Shown: piece after piece, positions 33,720 through 41,749 of the stretch
How positions within the stretch are numbered: position 1 is the stretch's first letter
How the letters are laid out: every line of letters starts with the position of its first letter
NCBI GenBank assembly: GCA_900316855.1
Contig: ONEK01000008.1
Span: forward strand, 1-64,000
Length of the DNA: 64,000 nt
Reading direction: 5' to 3'
Source of the DNA: an uncultured Lachnospiraceae bacterium
GTDB taxonomy: Bacteria > Bacillota > Clostridia > Lachnospirales > Lachnospiraceae
Notes under the pieces: model-generated
What the model was told of the DNA's origin: nothing
Database searches by the model: none
What the model saw: only the letters and a program-made list of their open reading frames with translations
Position numbers and translations under genes: made by a program

Positions 33720-35297
33720 ATGGATTTCAGATTTGCGGCGATTTTCAACAGGGGGATCACGGTCGAGCTTCTCAACGACGGCTGCTATTTTTCCGGAAAA
33801 ACGGTGAGTGTTTTCGTAAACGGGGAAGAGGTCCTGAGGGAGGAGCGGAATGTCTTCACCCTGACGGGACTGCAGCCGGACAATGATTATGAGATTCTGG
33901 TTCTCGACGGTGAGGAGAAGATCAGCCATACGGTCCACACGAAGGCGGAGAGCGTTCTCCTCAATGTGAAGACGTTCGGCGCGGCGGGAGACGGTGTGAC
34001 GGACGATACCAGGACGCTGCAGGCGGCTGTCTATGCCTGCCCGAAGGGCGGTACCGTTTACCTGCCAGCGGGCACCTATCTGTGCACACCGCTGTTCCTC
34101 AGAAGCGACATGACGCTGTACCTCGAAGAGGGCGCCGTGATCCTGGGCGATCCGGACCGGACGCATTATCCGATGCTGCCCGGCATGATCCGCGGAACGG
34201 ATGAGGTGTCGGAATATAACCTTTCCTCGTGGGAGGGCAACCCGCTCACCTCGTTTGCCTCCCTCATCACAGCTATTGACGTGAAGAACCTGGACGTCCT
34301 GGGGCCGGGAACCATTGACGGCAACGCGCAGAACGGTGACTGGTGGATCAACGCGAAGAAGAAGCACATCGCCTGGCGGCCGAACCTGGTCTTCCTCAAC
34401 CACTGCGAGCATGTCAATATGGCGGCGCTGACGATCCGGAATTCGCCCTGCTGGACGGTCCATCCGTATTACAGCGACCATCTGCGCTTTCTGGATCTCA
34501 CAATTCAGAACCCCTACGACAGCCCCAACACGGACGGCTTCGACCCGGAGAGCTGCACGGATGTGAAGCTGGTCGGGACGAGGATCAGCGTCGGCGATGA
34601 CTGCATTGCGGTCAAGAGCGGCAAGATTTACATGAGCATGGAGCATTTCAAGCGGACGACAGGCATCGAAATCCGCAACTGCAGTCTCGAGCGGGGGCAC
34701 GGCTCCGTGACGGTCGGCTCCGAAATCGCGGGCGGCGTGACGGACATGCATGTGCATCACTGCCTGTTCACGCAGACGGACCGCGGCATCCGCATGAAGA
34801 CGCGGCGCGGCCGCGGCAGCAGGTCGGTGCTGGACGACATCGTCTTCGATCATATCATTATGGACCGGGTGCACATGGCACTCACGGTCAACATGTTCTA
34901 TTACTGTGATCCGGACGGGCACAGCGACTACGTGCAGAACCAGGACCCGCTCCCTGTAACGGAGGAGACGCCCAGGATCGGGACGCTTCGCGTGAAGGAC
35001 GTGAAATGCACAGGGGCGGAGGCGTGCTTCGCCTGTGTCTACGGGCTGCCGGAGATGCCCGTTGAGCGCATCGACCTCGAAAACATCGACGTCTCATTCC
35101 TGCCGCAGGAACAGCGCACGGCGCGTGAGCCCATCATGATGGATCATTTCATGAAGATGGACGGAAAGAGCTTTTACCTCCGGAACGTGAAGGAGGTGCG
35201 CCTTCGCGGCATCACCGTGAGGGGTAGTGCCGACAGCGCGCCCGAGCTGATAAACGTCGGGGCGCAGGATGTGGAGCAGCTGGATTATCAGAGCTGA
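33720..35297 (+). CDS. Polygalacturonase-type glycoside hydrolase (GH28), cytoplasmic
   Basis: 525 residues. A short beta-rich N-terminal part (about 1-75) is followed by the GH28 beta-helix starting at LLNVKTFGAAGDGVTDDT. Catalytic blocks are SPNTDGFDPES (about residue 268), GDDCIAVKSG (about 292), GHGSVTVGSE and RGIRMKT. No signal peptide, so it probably trims imported galacturonides from the end rather than attacking polymer. AGAGGAAAAG precedes the ATG. Together with CE8 and GH105 it forms an intracellular pectin-oligomer set. Confidence 0.93.
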   Translation: MDFRFAAIFNRGITVELLNDGCYFSGKTVSVFVNGEEVLREERNVFTLTGLQPDNDYEILVLDGEEKISHTVHTKAESVLLNVKTFGAAGDGVTDDTRTLQAAVYACPKGGTVYLPAGTYLCTPLFLRSDMTLYLEEGAVILGDPDRTHYPMLPGMIRGTDEVSEYNLSSWEGNPLTSFASLITAIDVKNLDVLGPGTIDGNAQNGDWWINAKKKHIAWRPNLVFLNHCEHVNMAALTIRNSPCWTVHPYYSDHLRFLDLTIQNPYDSPNTDGFDPESCTDVKLVGTRISVGDDCIAVKSGKIYMSMEHFKRTTGIEIRNCSLERGHGSVTVGSEIAGGVTDMHVHHCLFTQTDRGIRMKTRRGRGSRSVLDDIVFDHIIMDRVHMALTVNMFYYCDPDGHSDYVQNQDPLPVTEETPRIGTLRVKDVKCTGAEACFACVYGLPEMPVERIDLENIDVSFLPQEQRTAREPIMMDHFMKMDGKSFYLRNVKEVRLRGITVRGSADSAPELINVGAQDVEQLDYQS

Positions 35298-35364
35298 AAG
35301 CGCTTGCAAATAGCAGTCGGAATCTTATAATGAGTGAAGCAGAGACTGTGTGTAAACACTTTCA
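35295..35364 (+). promoter_or_regulatory. kduI promoter flanked by two LacI/cre-type operators
   Basis: TTGCAA (35304-35309), 16 nt, TATAAT (35326-35331). Operator TGAAAGCGCTTGCA (35295-35308) covers the -35, and TGTAAACACTTTCA (35351-35364) lies about 20 bp past the -10. This repeats the two-operator layout at uxaC and makes kduI-SDR-DhuI a separately controlled unit. Confidence 0.75.
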
Positions 35365-35390
35365 TAAAAATCAGGAAGGGAGTCTTTGAT

Positions 35391-36257
35391 ATGGAAGTCA
35401 GAACCGCGTCTTCTCCGAAGGATGAGAAGGGATATGATACCGCAAGGCTTCGCGAGGAGTACCTTGTGGAGAAGATTTTTATCAGGGATGAGATCAAGCT
35501 GGTGTACAGCCACATCGACCGGATTATTTTCGGCGGTGCGATGCCGGTCGGGAAAGCGCTGAAGCTCGAAGCCGGCGCGGAGCTGCGCGCGCAGTATTTC
35601 TGCGAGAGGCGTGAGCTCGGCGTCATCAATATCGGCGGCGACGGTACAATCGTCGCGGACGGCGTCACGTACGAGATCCATGCACGGGACGGCATGTACA
35701 TCGGAAAAGGGACGAAGGACATTGAGTTCCGCTCCGCGGATGCGGCAAATCCCGCGAAGTTTTACCTGGCCTCCGGCCCCGCACACAAGACGTATCCGAC
35801 GAAGCGGATCCTGAAGGACGCGAAGGCCTCCGAGCCGTACGACGTCGAAATTCTTCCGGAGAATCACAAGAAGCTCGGCGCGCTCGAGACCTCGAATGAG
35901 AGAACGATCAACAAGTTCATCCTGCCCGGCCAGGTTGAGTCCTGCCAGCTGGAGATGGGCATGACGCATCTCGAACCCGGCAGTGTGTGGAACTCCATGC
36001 CCTGCCACACCCATGACAGGCGGATGGAGGTTTACATGTACTTCGATCTGCCGGAGGACGGCTTCGTTATGCATTTCATGGGCGAGCCGCACGAAACCCG
36101 TCATCTTGTCATGCGCAACGAGCAGTGTGTCATCTCTCCTTCCTGGAGCATCCACTGCGGCGCCGGCTCGCAGAACTATACGTTTATCTGGGCTATGGTC
36201 GGCGAGAACCAGGACTTCGACGACATGGATGAATGCGATCCGAAGGATCTTCTGTAA
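35391..36257 (+). CDS. kduI: 5-keto-4-deoxyuronate isomerase KduI
   Basis: Converts 5-keto-4-deoxyuronate to 2,5-diketo-3-deoxygluconate. Cupin-fold protein of 288 residues with the metal-binding block [20 protein letters not shown] and C-terminal [21 protein letters not shown]. The ATG at 35391 follows AGGAAGGGAG; the longer frame from 35334 includes promoter sequence. It is followed by a KduD-like SDR, as in many pectin loci. Confidence 0.96.
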   Translation: MEVRTASSPKDEKGYDTARLREEYLVEKIFIRDEIKLVYSHIDRIIFGGAMPVGKALKLEAGAELRAQYFCERRELGVINIGGDGTIVADGVTYEIHARDGMYIGKGTKDIEFRSADAANPAKFYLASGPAHKTYPTKRILKDAKASEPYDVEILPENHKKLGALETSNERTINKFILPGQVESCQLEMGMTHLEPGSVWNSMPCHTHDRRMEVYMYFDLPEDGFVMHFMGEPHETRHLVMRNEQCVISPSWSIHCGAGSQNYTFIWAMVGENQDFDDMDECDPKDLL

Positions 36258-36349
36258 GCGGCAGTCAAGTCCACAATCCCCGGGAATCCGGAAGAGGATT
36301 TCTCCGGGTGGAAAAATAATTTTAACTATTTAAGAACGGGAGGAACATT

Positions 36350-37222
36350 ATGGCTGGAATTCTTGACAAGTTCAGACTCGACGGAAAGGTTGCATGGGTG
36401 ACGGGCGCTTCTTACGGCCTCGGCCTTGCGTATGCGACGGCTTTCGCGCAGGCCAGCGCAAAGAAGATCATTTTCAACGATATCAATCAGGACCTGGTTG
36501 ACCGGGGCATGAAGGCCTACAAGGAGAGAGGCATCGACGCGGAAGGCTATGTCTGCGATGTCACAAACGAGGAACAGGTCAACGCGCTCGTAAAGGACGT
36601 AACGGCGAAGTTCGGCGGCATCGATATCCTGGTCAACAATGCCGGCATCATCAAGAGAATTCCGATGATCGAGATGACAGAGGCACAGTGGAATCAGGTC
36701 ATCAATGTGGACCTGACAGGACCGTTCGTCTGCTCGAAGGCAGTCCTGCCGCAGATGATCGAGCGTAAATCCGGCAAGATCATCAACGCCTGCTCCATGA
36801 TGAGTGAGCTCGGCCGTGAGACGGTTTCCGCCTACGCCGCAGCCAAGGGCGGACTGAAGATGCTGACGAAGAACATCTGCTCCGAGTACGGTCAGTACAA
36901 CATCCAGTGCAACGCCATCGGACCCGGCTACATCGCAACACCCCAGACCGCTCCCCTTCGCGAGAAGCAGCCTGACGGCTCCATGCACCCGTTTGACCGG
37001 TTCATCCGTTCCAAGACTCCCGCGCAGAGATGGGGCGAGACCGAGGACCTCGAGGGTCTGGCAGTTTTCCTTGCATCCCCTGCGTCCGACTTCATCAACG
37101 GACAGGTCGTTTACATTGACGGCGGTATTCTGGCTTACATCGGACAGGATCCTTCCCAGCTCGACGAATCCAGATTCGAGGATGTCAAGGGTGTCGAGGA
37201 CGTGAAGGTAGCGGATAAGTAA
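36350..37222 (+). CDS. SDR dehydrogenase, KduD/DhuD-like (often named gluconate 5-dehydrogenase)
   Basis: NAD(P)-dependent short-chain dehydrogenase of 290 residues: TGASYGLGLA (nucleotide binding), LVNNAGIIKR, the active-site SMMSELGRETVSAYAAAKGG (Ser, Tyr, Lys) and GPGYIATPQT. Beside kduI it most probably reduces 2,5-diketo-3-deoxygluconate to 2-keto-3-deoxygluconate; gluconate 5-dehydrogenases are close relatives, so the name is left open. A GGGAGGAACATT site precedes the ATG. The Asp/Val-rich 25-residue tail is longer than in most KduD. Confidence 0.85.
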   Translation: MAGILDKFRLDGKVAWVTGASYGLGLAYATAFAQASAKKIIFNDINQDLVDRGMKAYKERGIDAEGYVCDVTNEEQVNALVKDVTAKFGGIDILVNNAGIIKRIPMIEMTEAQWNQVINVDLTGPFVCSKAVLPQMIERKSGKIINACSMMSELGRETVSAYAAAKGGLKMLTKNICSEYGQYNIQCNAIGPGYIATPQTAPLREKQPDGSMHPFDRFIRSKTPAQRWGETEDLEGLAVFLASPASDFINGQVVYIDGGILAYIGQDPSQLDESRFEDVKGVEDVKVADK

Positions 37223-37230
37223 ACATGACA

Positions 37231-37306
37231 GAATTGCGGAAGCAGCGAAGCTGCGAAGCAATTCGTATGTCATTTTGCCTTGAAAAATACTTTTGACACC
37301 TTAATC
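37231..37306 (+). repeat. Dispersed repeat family A, copy 4 (full length)
   Basis: GAATTGCGGAAGCAGC pairs with GCTGCGAAGCAATTC, then ATGTCATTTTG and the TTTTGACACCTTAATC end. It starts 8 nt after the SDR stop and ends 22 nt before the DhuI-like start. Confidence 0.85.
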
Positions 37307-37328
37307 TGAACATGAGGTAACTTAAAAC

Positions 37329-37967
37329 ATGAGAATTGCCCTGATTAATGAGAACTCGCAGGCCGGCAAAAACGGGATCATCTACGGCGCGCTGAAGCAG
37401 GTGGCGGATGAGCACGGGTTTGAGGTCGTCAATTACGGCATGTATTCGCCCGATGACAGGGCGCAGCTGACCTATGTGCAGAACGGTATCCTGGCAGCGA
37501 CGCTGCTGAATTCGGGCGCGGCTGATTTCGTCGTGACCGGGTGCGGCACCGGCGAGGGTGCCTGCCTTGCGCTGAACAGCTTTCCCGGCGTCATCTGCGG
37601 CCACATCGAGTCGCCGCTCGACGCCTTCACGTTCGCGCAGATCAACGACGGCAATGCCGTTGCCATTCCGTTTGCCCTGGGCTTTGGCTGGGGCGGTGAC
37701 CTGAATCTCACCTATATCTTCGAGAAGCTCTGGAGCAAGCCGTTCGGCGGCGGTTATCCGCCGGAGCGCCGCGAGCCCGAGCAGCGCAACAAGAAGATTC
37801 TCGACGGTGTGAAGGCGGTTTCCTACCGCCCGCTTCCCGAGATCCTGCGCGCACTCGACCGTGACCTTGTAAAAGGTGCCTTTGCGGGGGAGCACTTTGA
37901 GGAGTACTTCGACCGCGACTGCACCGATGCGTCCTACAAGGCCCTCGTGAAGGAGCTCACAGCCTGA
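37329..37967 (+). CDS. RpiB/LacA/LacB-family isomerase, DhuI-like
   Basis: 212 residues. Starts MRIALINENSQAGKNGIIYG and carries FVVTGCGTGEGACLALNSFPG, the sugar-isomerase RpiB/LacAB core with its active-site Cys and Gly-rich loop. Streptococcal DhuI, of this family and size, isomerises 4-deoxy-5-keto-uronate, the same reaction as KduI; this is known from glycosaminoglycan loci. Here it lies two genes after kduI, so the locus has two unrelated candidates for one step, or this one acts on another uronate. ATG follows CATGAGGTAACTTAAAAC. Confidence 0.8.
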   Translation: MRIALINENSQAGKNGIIYGALKQVADEHGFEVVNYGMYSPDDRAQLTYVQNGILAATLLNSGAADFVVTGCGTGEGACLALNSFPGVICGHIESPLDAFTFAQINDGNAVAIPFALGFGWGGDLNLTYIFEKLWSKPFGGGYPPERREPEQRNKKILDGVKAVSYRPLPEILRALDRDLVKGAFAGEHFEEYFDRDCTDASYKALVKELTA

Positions 37968-37974
37968 GAGTGAA

Positions 37975-38031
37975 GCTGCGAAGCAATTCGTATGTCATTT
38001 TGCCTTGAAAAATACTTTTGACACCTTAATC
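37975..38031 (+). repeat. Dispersed repeat family A, copy 5
   Basis: GCTGCGAAGCAATTCGTATG onwards, identical to copy 4 through TTGCCTTGAAAAATAC and TTTTGACACCTTAATC. It begins 7 nt after the DhuI-like stop. Confidence 0.85.
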
Positions 38032-38039
38032 AAAAAATT

Positions 38040-38081
38040 AAATGCCGCATCCCCCGCAGCAAGGCGGAGGGTGCGGCATTT
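38040..38081 (+). terminator. Terminator of the pectin operon
   Basis: AAATGCCGCA (38040-38049) pairs with TGCGGCATTT (38072-38081), with further CCCGC/GCGGAGGG pairing inside. Upstream is an A-run and downstream TTTCTCC, so it could work in both directions. Confidence 0.7.
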
Positions 38082-38267
38082 CTCCTGACGGGGATCCGGC
38101 TCAGTATCCGGTTCCCGGTTCCCCGGGTGGATTTTCCATGAGTACGGGAGCCATGAACCGGAGACTTCCTGCAGCAGGCAGCCCTGACGGGGCACTACCC
38201 GTTCGGGGAGTTGTGCGAAGCTCTTTTTCGGGATAAGATGACATAAGGGTCCGGGGTGCAAACCGCG

Positions 38268-38318
38268 GCAAGCAATTCGTATGTCATTTCGGCTCGATAT
38301 TTGCTTCTGACACCAATT
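38268..38318 (+). repeat. Dispersed repeat family A, copy 6 (diverged)
   Basis: GCAAGCAATTCGTATGTCAT and CTTCTGACACCAATT keep both ends of the family with changes between. It ends 24 nt before the Tim44-like gene. Confidence 0.65.
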
Positions 38319-38342
38319 CACACTGATCCAGAGGGGGATACG

Positions 38343-39395
38343 ATGAAGAGAAAGCACTTCCTGTCCATCGCAGCTGCAGCAGTTCTGCTGTTCCTTGTAC
38401 TGTTTTCGCTGCAGCGAAACGGCATGCTCCGGGGAACCGGTGCGGATATCGGGGATTTTGCCGGCGATTCGGATTACGATTTTTCATCCGACGGGAGTGA
38501 TTCGTACTCCGACTGGGGCGGCGGCTCCGATGACTGGAGCGGCGGCTCCGACTGGGGATCCGATTCCTATGACAATTACGGGTACAGCGGATACGGAGGA
38601 GGCTATCATTCCTATTCCGACAGCTCGTACGACGATGACAGCAGCGTGGCCGGAAGCGCGGTGGAGACCGTGCTCATCTGGGTCTTCGTGATTGCGCTGA
38701 TTATCATAATCATTATGGTCCGGCGATATCTCAATAATAAGAATTCCAAAGGCTACAGGCCTCCGCACTCCCGCACACCGGTGCGCGCCGCGAAGGGCAA
38801 CGCGTTTAAGTATCCTGAGGACCTGAAGCCGATCGGGGAATATAAGACGCTCGATCCTTCGTTCGACGAGGATGAGCTCGTCCAGCACCTGTCGAACTGG
38901 TACGTCCAGATGCAGAACGCGTGGACGGACAAGAAGATCGACGGCCTGCGGCCGATGTTCACGGACAGCCTGTTTGCACAGCTCGAGCGCGGCGTGCAGG
39001 CTCATGTGCGCAAGCATGAGACGAATTATGTGGACAAGATCTCCGTCATGAACGTGAAGCTGAACGGTTACCGACAGGCAAACGGTGAGGACGAGATCTG
39101 GGCGACGCTGCAGACCAGGATCACGGATTATACCCTGAACGACGACACCGGCGAGCTCGTTTCCGGTGACGAGAAGAGGGAGAAGTTCATGACCTACGTC
39201 TGGACGCTTACGAGAACCAGCGGTCAGACGAGTGACCAGGAGGAGGCGATGACCACCATCAGCTGCCCTCACTGCGGCGCGCCGGTCAACATCAACGAGA
39301 GTGCGAAGTGCCCTTACTGCGGCAGTGTGCTCACCGTGAAGGAGCACGGCTTCGTTGTCTCCCGGATGCAGGCCATCCGGCAGGAGACGAGATAA
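38343..39395 (+). CDS. Tim44-like domain membrane protein with C-terminal zinc ribbon
   Basis: 350 residues. An N-terminal signal or anchor segment (SIAAAAVLLFLVLF) is followed by an exposed, low-complexity Ser/Asp/Gly/Tyr stretch (about 32-105), a second membrane segment (VLIWVFVIALIIIIIMV), then a cytoplasmic Tim44/mL45-like domain (DPSFDEDELVQHLSNWYVQM). It ends in a zinc-ribbon pair, CPHCG and CPYCG. Similar proteins occur in Firmicutes without known function. GAGGGGGATACG precedes the ATG. Confidence 0.8.
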   Translation: MKRKHFLSIAAAAVLLFLVLFSLQRNGMLRGTGADIGDFAGDSDYDFSSDGSDSYSDWGGGSDDWSGGSDWGSDSYDNYGYSGYGGGYHSYSDSSYDDDSSVAGSAVETVLIWVFVIALIIIIIMVRRYLNNKNSKGYRPPHSRTPVRAAKGNAFKYPEDLKPIGEYKTLDPSFDEDELVQHLSNWYVQMQNAWTDKKIDGLRPMFTDSLFAQLERGVQAHVRKHETNYVDKISVMNVKLNGYRQANGEDEIWATLQTRITDYTLNDDTGELVSGDEKREKFMTYVWTLTRTSGQTSDQEEAMTTISCPHCGAPVNINESAKCPYCGSVLTVKEHGFVVSRMQAIRQETR

Positions 39396-39804
39396 AAGGG
39401 AAATTTTCCTGTAACAGCGGCGGCAGATCCGGAAGGGTCTGCCGCTTTTTGCCTGTCGCGGGAATGGTTCCGGCCTCCGCGGAATTCCGGAACCATTTCC
39501 TGCTCCGTGCCTTTTGCTGCTCTCAGGTACGAAAATCGAGCAGGTGGGATGTAGTCCAGCCTGCTCGATCCGCCTGTCGCGGAAATGGTTCCAGTGAAAA
39601 TCATAAATGTCACACAATAGAAGAAAATCGGAGTATAATATTAGCAATGGTCGGACGAAGTGCCCCGAAATGAATTTCCAGGGAAATCCTGCAGGAATCG
39701 CGTGGCATGAAACGAAATTGACTGTTAAATAAAACTAACACAGCTGAGTCAGGCAGACGGTAAACGGAGTCAGTAAACAGGCAGCATCAGAAGGAAGGGT
39801 CATT
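39396..39804 (+). terminator. Terminator and stacked hairpins after the Tim44-like gene
   Basis: No gene in this 409-bp gap. GCGGCAGATCC (39420-39430) and GGGTCTGCCGC (39435-39445) plus TTTTT form a strong terminator. Two more hairpins follow: 39461-39473 with 39487-39500, and ATCGAGCAGG (39535-39544) with CCTGCTCGAT (39560-39569). GCCTGTCGCGG followed by AATGGTTCC is repeated at 39451 and 39572. A TATAAT (39634-39639) could serve the next gene, but no -35 is clear. Confidence 0.75.
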
Positions 39805-41712
39805 ATGGTTTTCACGAATGACAATTGTGTGGGGTGTAACAAATGTATCCGGTCCTGCCCGTCCCTTACGGCGAACGTGGCGGAAAACGGCAAGATCCGT
39901 GTCGATGAGGACAAGTGCATCGCGTGCGGATCGTGCTTCGATCACTGCGAGCATAACGCAAGGGATTACCGGGATGACACGGAGGTCTTCCTGAAGGATC
40001 TGGCAGCCGGGAAGAAATATTCCGTCATTGTCGCGCCCGCCTTCATAGCCAACTACCCGAAGGATTACAGGAAGGTCTTCGGCTACCTGAAGTCACTGGG
40101 CGTTGCTCATATCTATCCGGTCAGCTTCGGCGCGGATATCACAACGTGGTCCTATATCAAATACATCAAAGAGACCGGCAAGACCGGTATGATCAGCCAG
40201 CCCTGCCCTGCCGTCATCAATTATGTCGAGAAATACATCCCCGAGCTGATCCCGAAGATGGTGCCGCTGCACAGCCCGATGATGGATGAGGCAATTTACC
40301 TGAAGAAGTACCGCCACGTACAGGAGGAGCTGGTCTTTCTGTCGCCCTGCATTGCGAAGAAGGCGGAGATTTCCGATAAGAACACGTTCGGCTATGTGAA
40401 GTACAACGTCACGTTCTTCAAGCTGATGCAGGCGATCGCCGGCAAGTACCTAAGCGCGCCGGAAGCGGATGAGGAGACGGACCGTCCGTATGGCCTTGGC
40501 TCCCGTTATCCGAAGCCGGGCGGACTCAGGGAGTGCGTGGAGTTCTTCCTGGGACCGCAGACCGCGGTGCTACAGGTTGAGGGTGAGGTTGAGGCCTATC
40601 ACTTCCTGCGCGAATATGCGCACCGCACGGGGAACCTGCCGTTCCTCGTCGACATCCTGAACTGCCAGAAGGGCTGCATCCGCGGCACCGGTACCGACAG
40701 CAGCATCGACGATATGGACGTCGAGCTTGCGATCAACGAGATGAAAAAGCGCGTTGTCAGCGGCCGCGGCAGAAAGGTCGGCGGACAGAAGACCGGACCG
40801 CACTATCCGTGGAACAGCTCGCTCCCGCTGGAAAAGCGCTGGAAATACTACGACGCCCAGTTCAGGGAGCTAGACCTGAAGGATTTCATGCGCGCGTACG
40901 ACGGCAAGCCGGTCGACATCCGGACTCCGGATGCGAAGCAGGAGAATGAGATCTTCAACAGCATGCTCAAGAAGACGGAGGCAGACCGTCATATCAACTG
41001 CAGCAGCTGCGGCTATCCTACGTGCAGGGATATGGCAAGGGCAATTTTCAACGGCGTGAACCGCAAGGAGAGCTGCATCTACTACGCCAAGGCCATGGCC
41101 GAGGTCGAGAAGGAGAAGGTGGAGGAGATGCACCGGCAGAGCCTTGAGGAGCAGAGCATCCACAAGCAGAAGCTCGATGAAATCATTGAGCGCTTCTCGA
41201 ACCTCAACGTCGGAGTCAGTCAGCTGGCACAGGCCAATGAAATGACCGCGAACGACACGGCCGCCATCATGCAGTCTGTGGAGAATATCAGCGAGGAATG
41301 CAAGGCCATCGAGGACTCCATGGCGATTTTCTCCGGCTTCATCGATGAGTACAATAAAGGCAACGAGGGTATTGTGGACATCGCGAGCCAGACGAATATC
41401 CTGTCCCTGAATGCCAGCATTGAGGCGGCCAGGGCCGGCGAGATCGGGCGGGGCTTTGCGGTTGTCGCGAGCGAAATCCGCAAGCTTGCCACGAATACGA
41501 AGGATCTCGTGGAGACGAACCAGAGCCAGGCGGACAGTACGGTGCCGAAGATCGAGGCCAGCATCACGTCGATCCGTACATTCCTCAAGCACATCAGCAC
41601 CATGAGCAGCAAGCTCTCGAATATAGCCGCTACCTCGGAGGAAATTTCCACCCAGAGCCAGGGCATCCAGGAAATGTCGGATGCCATCCAGAGCGCCGTC
41701 AACGAGCTGTGA
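39805..41712 (+). CDS. [FeFe]-hydrogenase-like protein fused to a methyl-accepting signalling domain
   Basis: 635 residues, soluble. Domains in order: two 4Fe-4S ferredoxin motifs (C8, C11, C14, C18 and C38, C41, C44, C48); an [FeFe]-hydrogenase H-cluster domain (about 70-320) with the four ligand cysteines kept at C134 ([10 protein letters not shown]), C182 ([11 protein letters not shown]) and C287/C291 ([10 protein letters not shown]), though the flanking motifs depart from catalytic enzymes; another Fe-S motif (C399, C402, C407, C424); a coiled coil; and a chemoreceptor-type signalling domain (about 470-635, with [20 protein letters not shown] and [15 protein letters not shown]). It probably senses H2 or redox state and signals to CheA/CheW-like partners not present here. 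Confidence 0.88.
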   Translation: MVFTNDNCVGCNKCIRSCPSLTANVAENGKIRVDEDKCIACGSCFDHCEHNARDYRDDTEVFLKDLAAGKKYSVIVAPAFIANYPKDYRKVFGYLKSLGVAHIYPVSFGADITTWSYIKYIKETGKTGMISQPCPAVINYVEKYIPELIPKMVPLHSPMMDEAIYLKKYRHVQEELVFLSPCIAKKAEISDKNTFGYVKYNVTFFKLMQAIAGKYLSAPEADEETDRPYGLGSRYPKPGGLRECVEFFLGPQTAVLQVEGEVEAYHFLREYAHRTGNLPFLVDILNCQKGCIRGTGTDSSIDDMDVELAINEMKKRVVSGRGRKVGGQKTGPHYPWNSSLPLEKRWKYYDAQFRELDLKDFMRAYDGKPVDIRTPDAKQENEIFNSMLKKTEADRHINCSSCGYPTCRDMARAIFNGVNRKESCIYYAKAMAEVEKEKVEEMHRQSLEEQSIHKQKLDEIIERFSNLNVGVSQLAQANEMTANDTAAIMQSVENISEECKAIEDSMAIFSGFIDEYNKGNEGIVDIASQTNILSLNASIEAARAGEIGRGFAVVASEIRKLATNTKDLVETNQSQADSTVPKIEASITSIRTFLKHISTMSSKLSNIAATSEEISTQSQGIQEMSDAIQSAVNEL

Positions 41713-41749
41713 GACTTAAGGGCAACTGCGGATAAATTCGGGGAACAGG

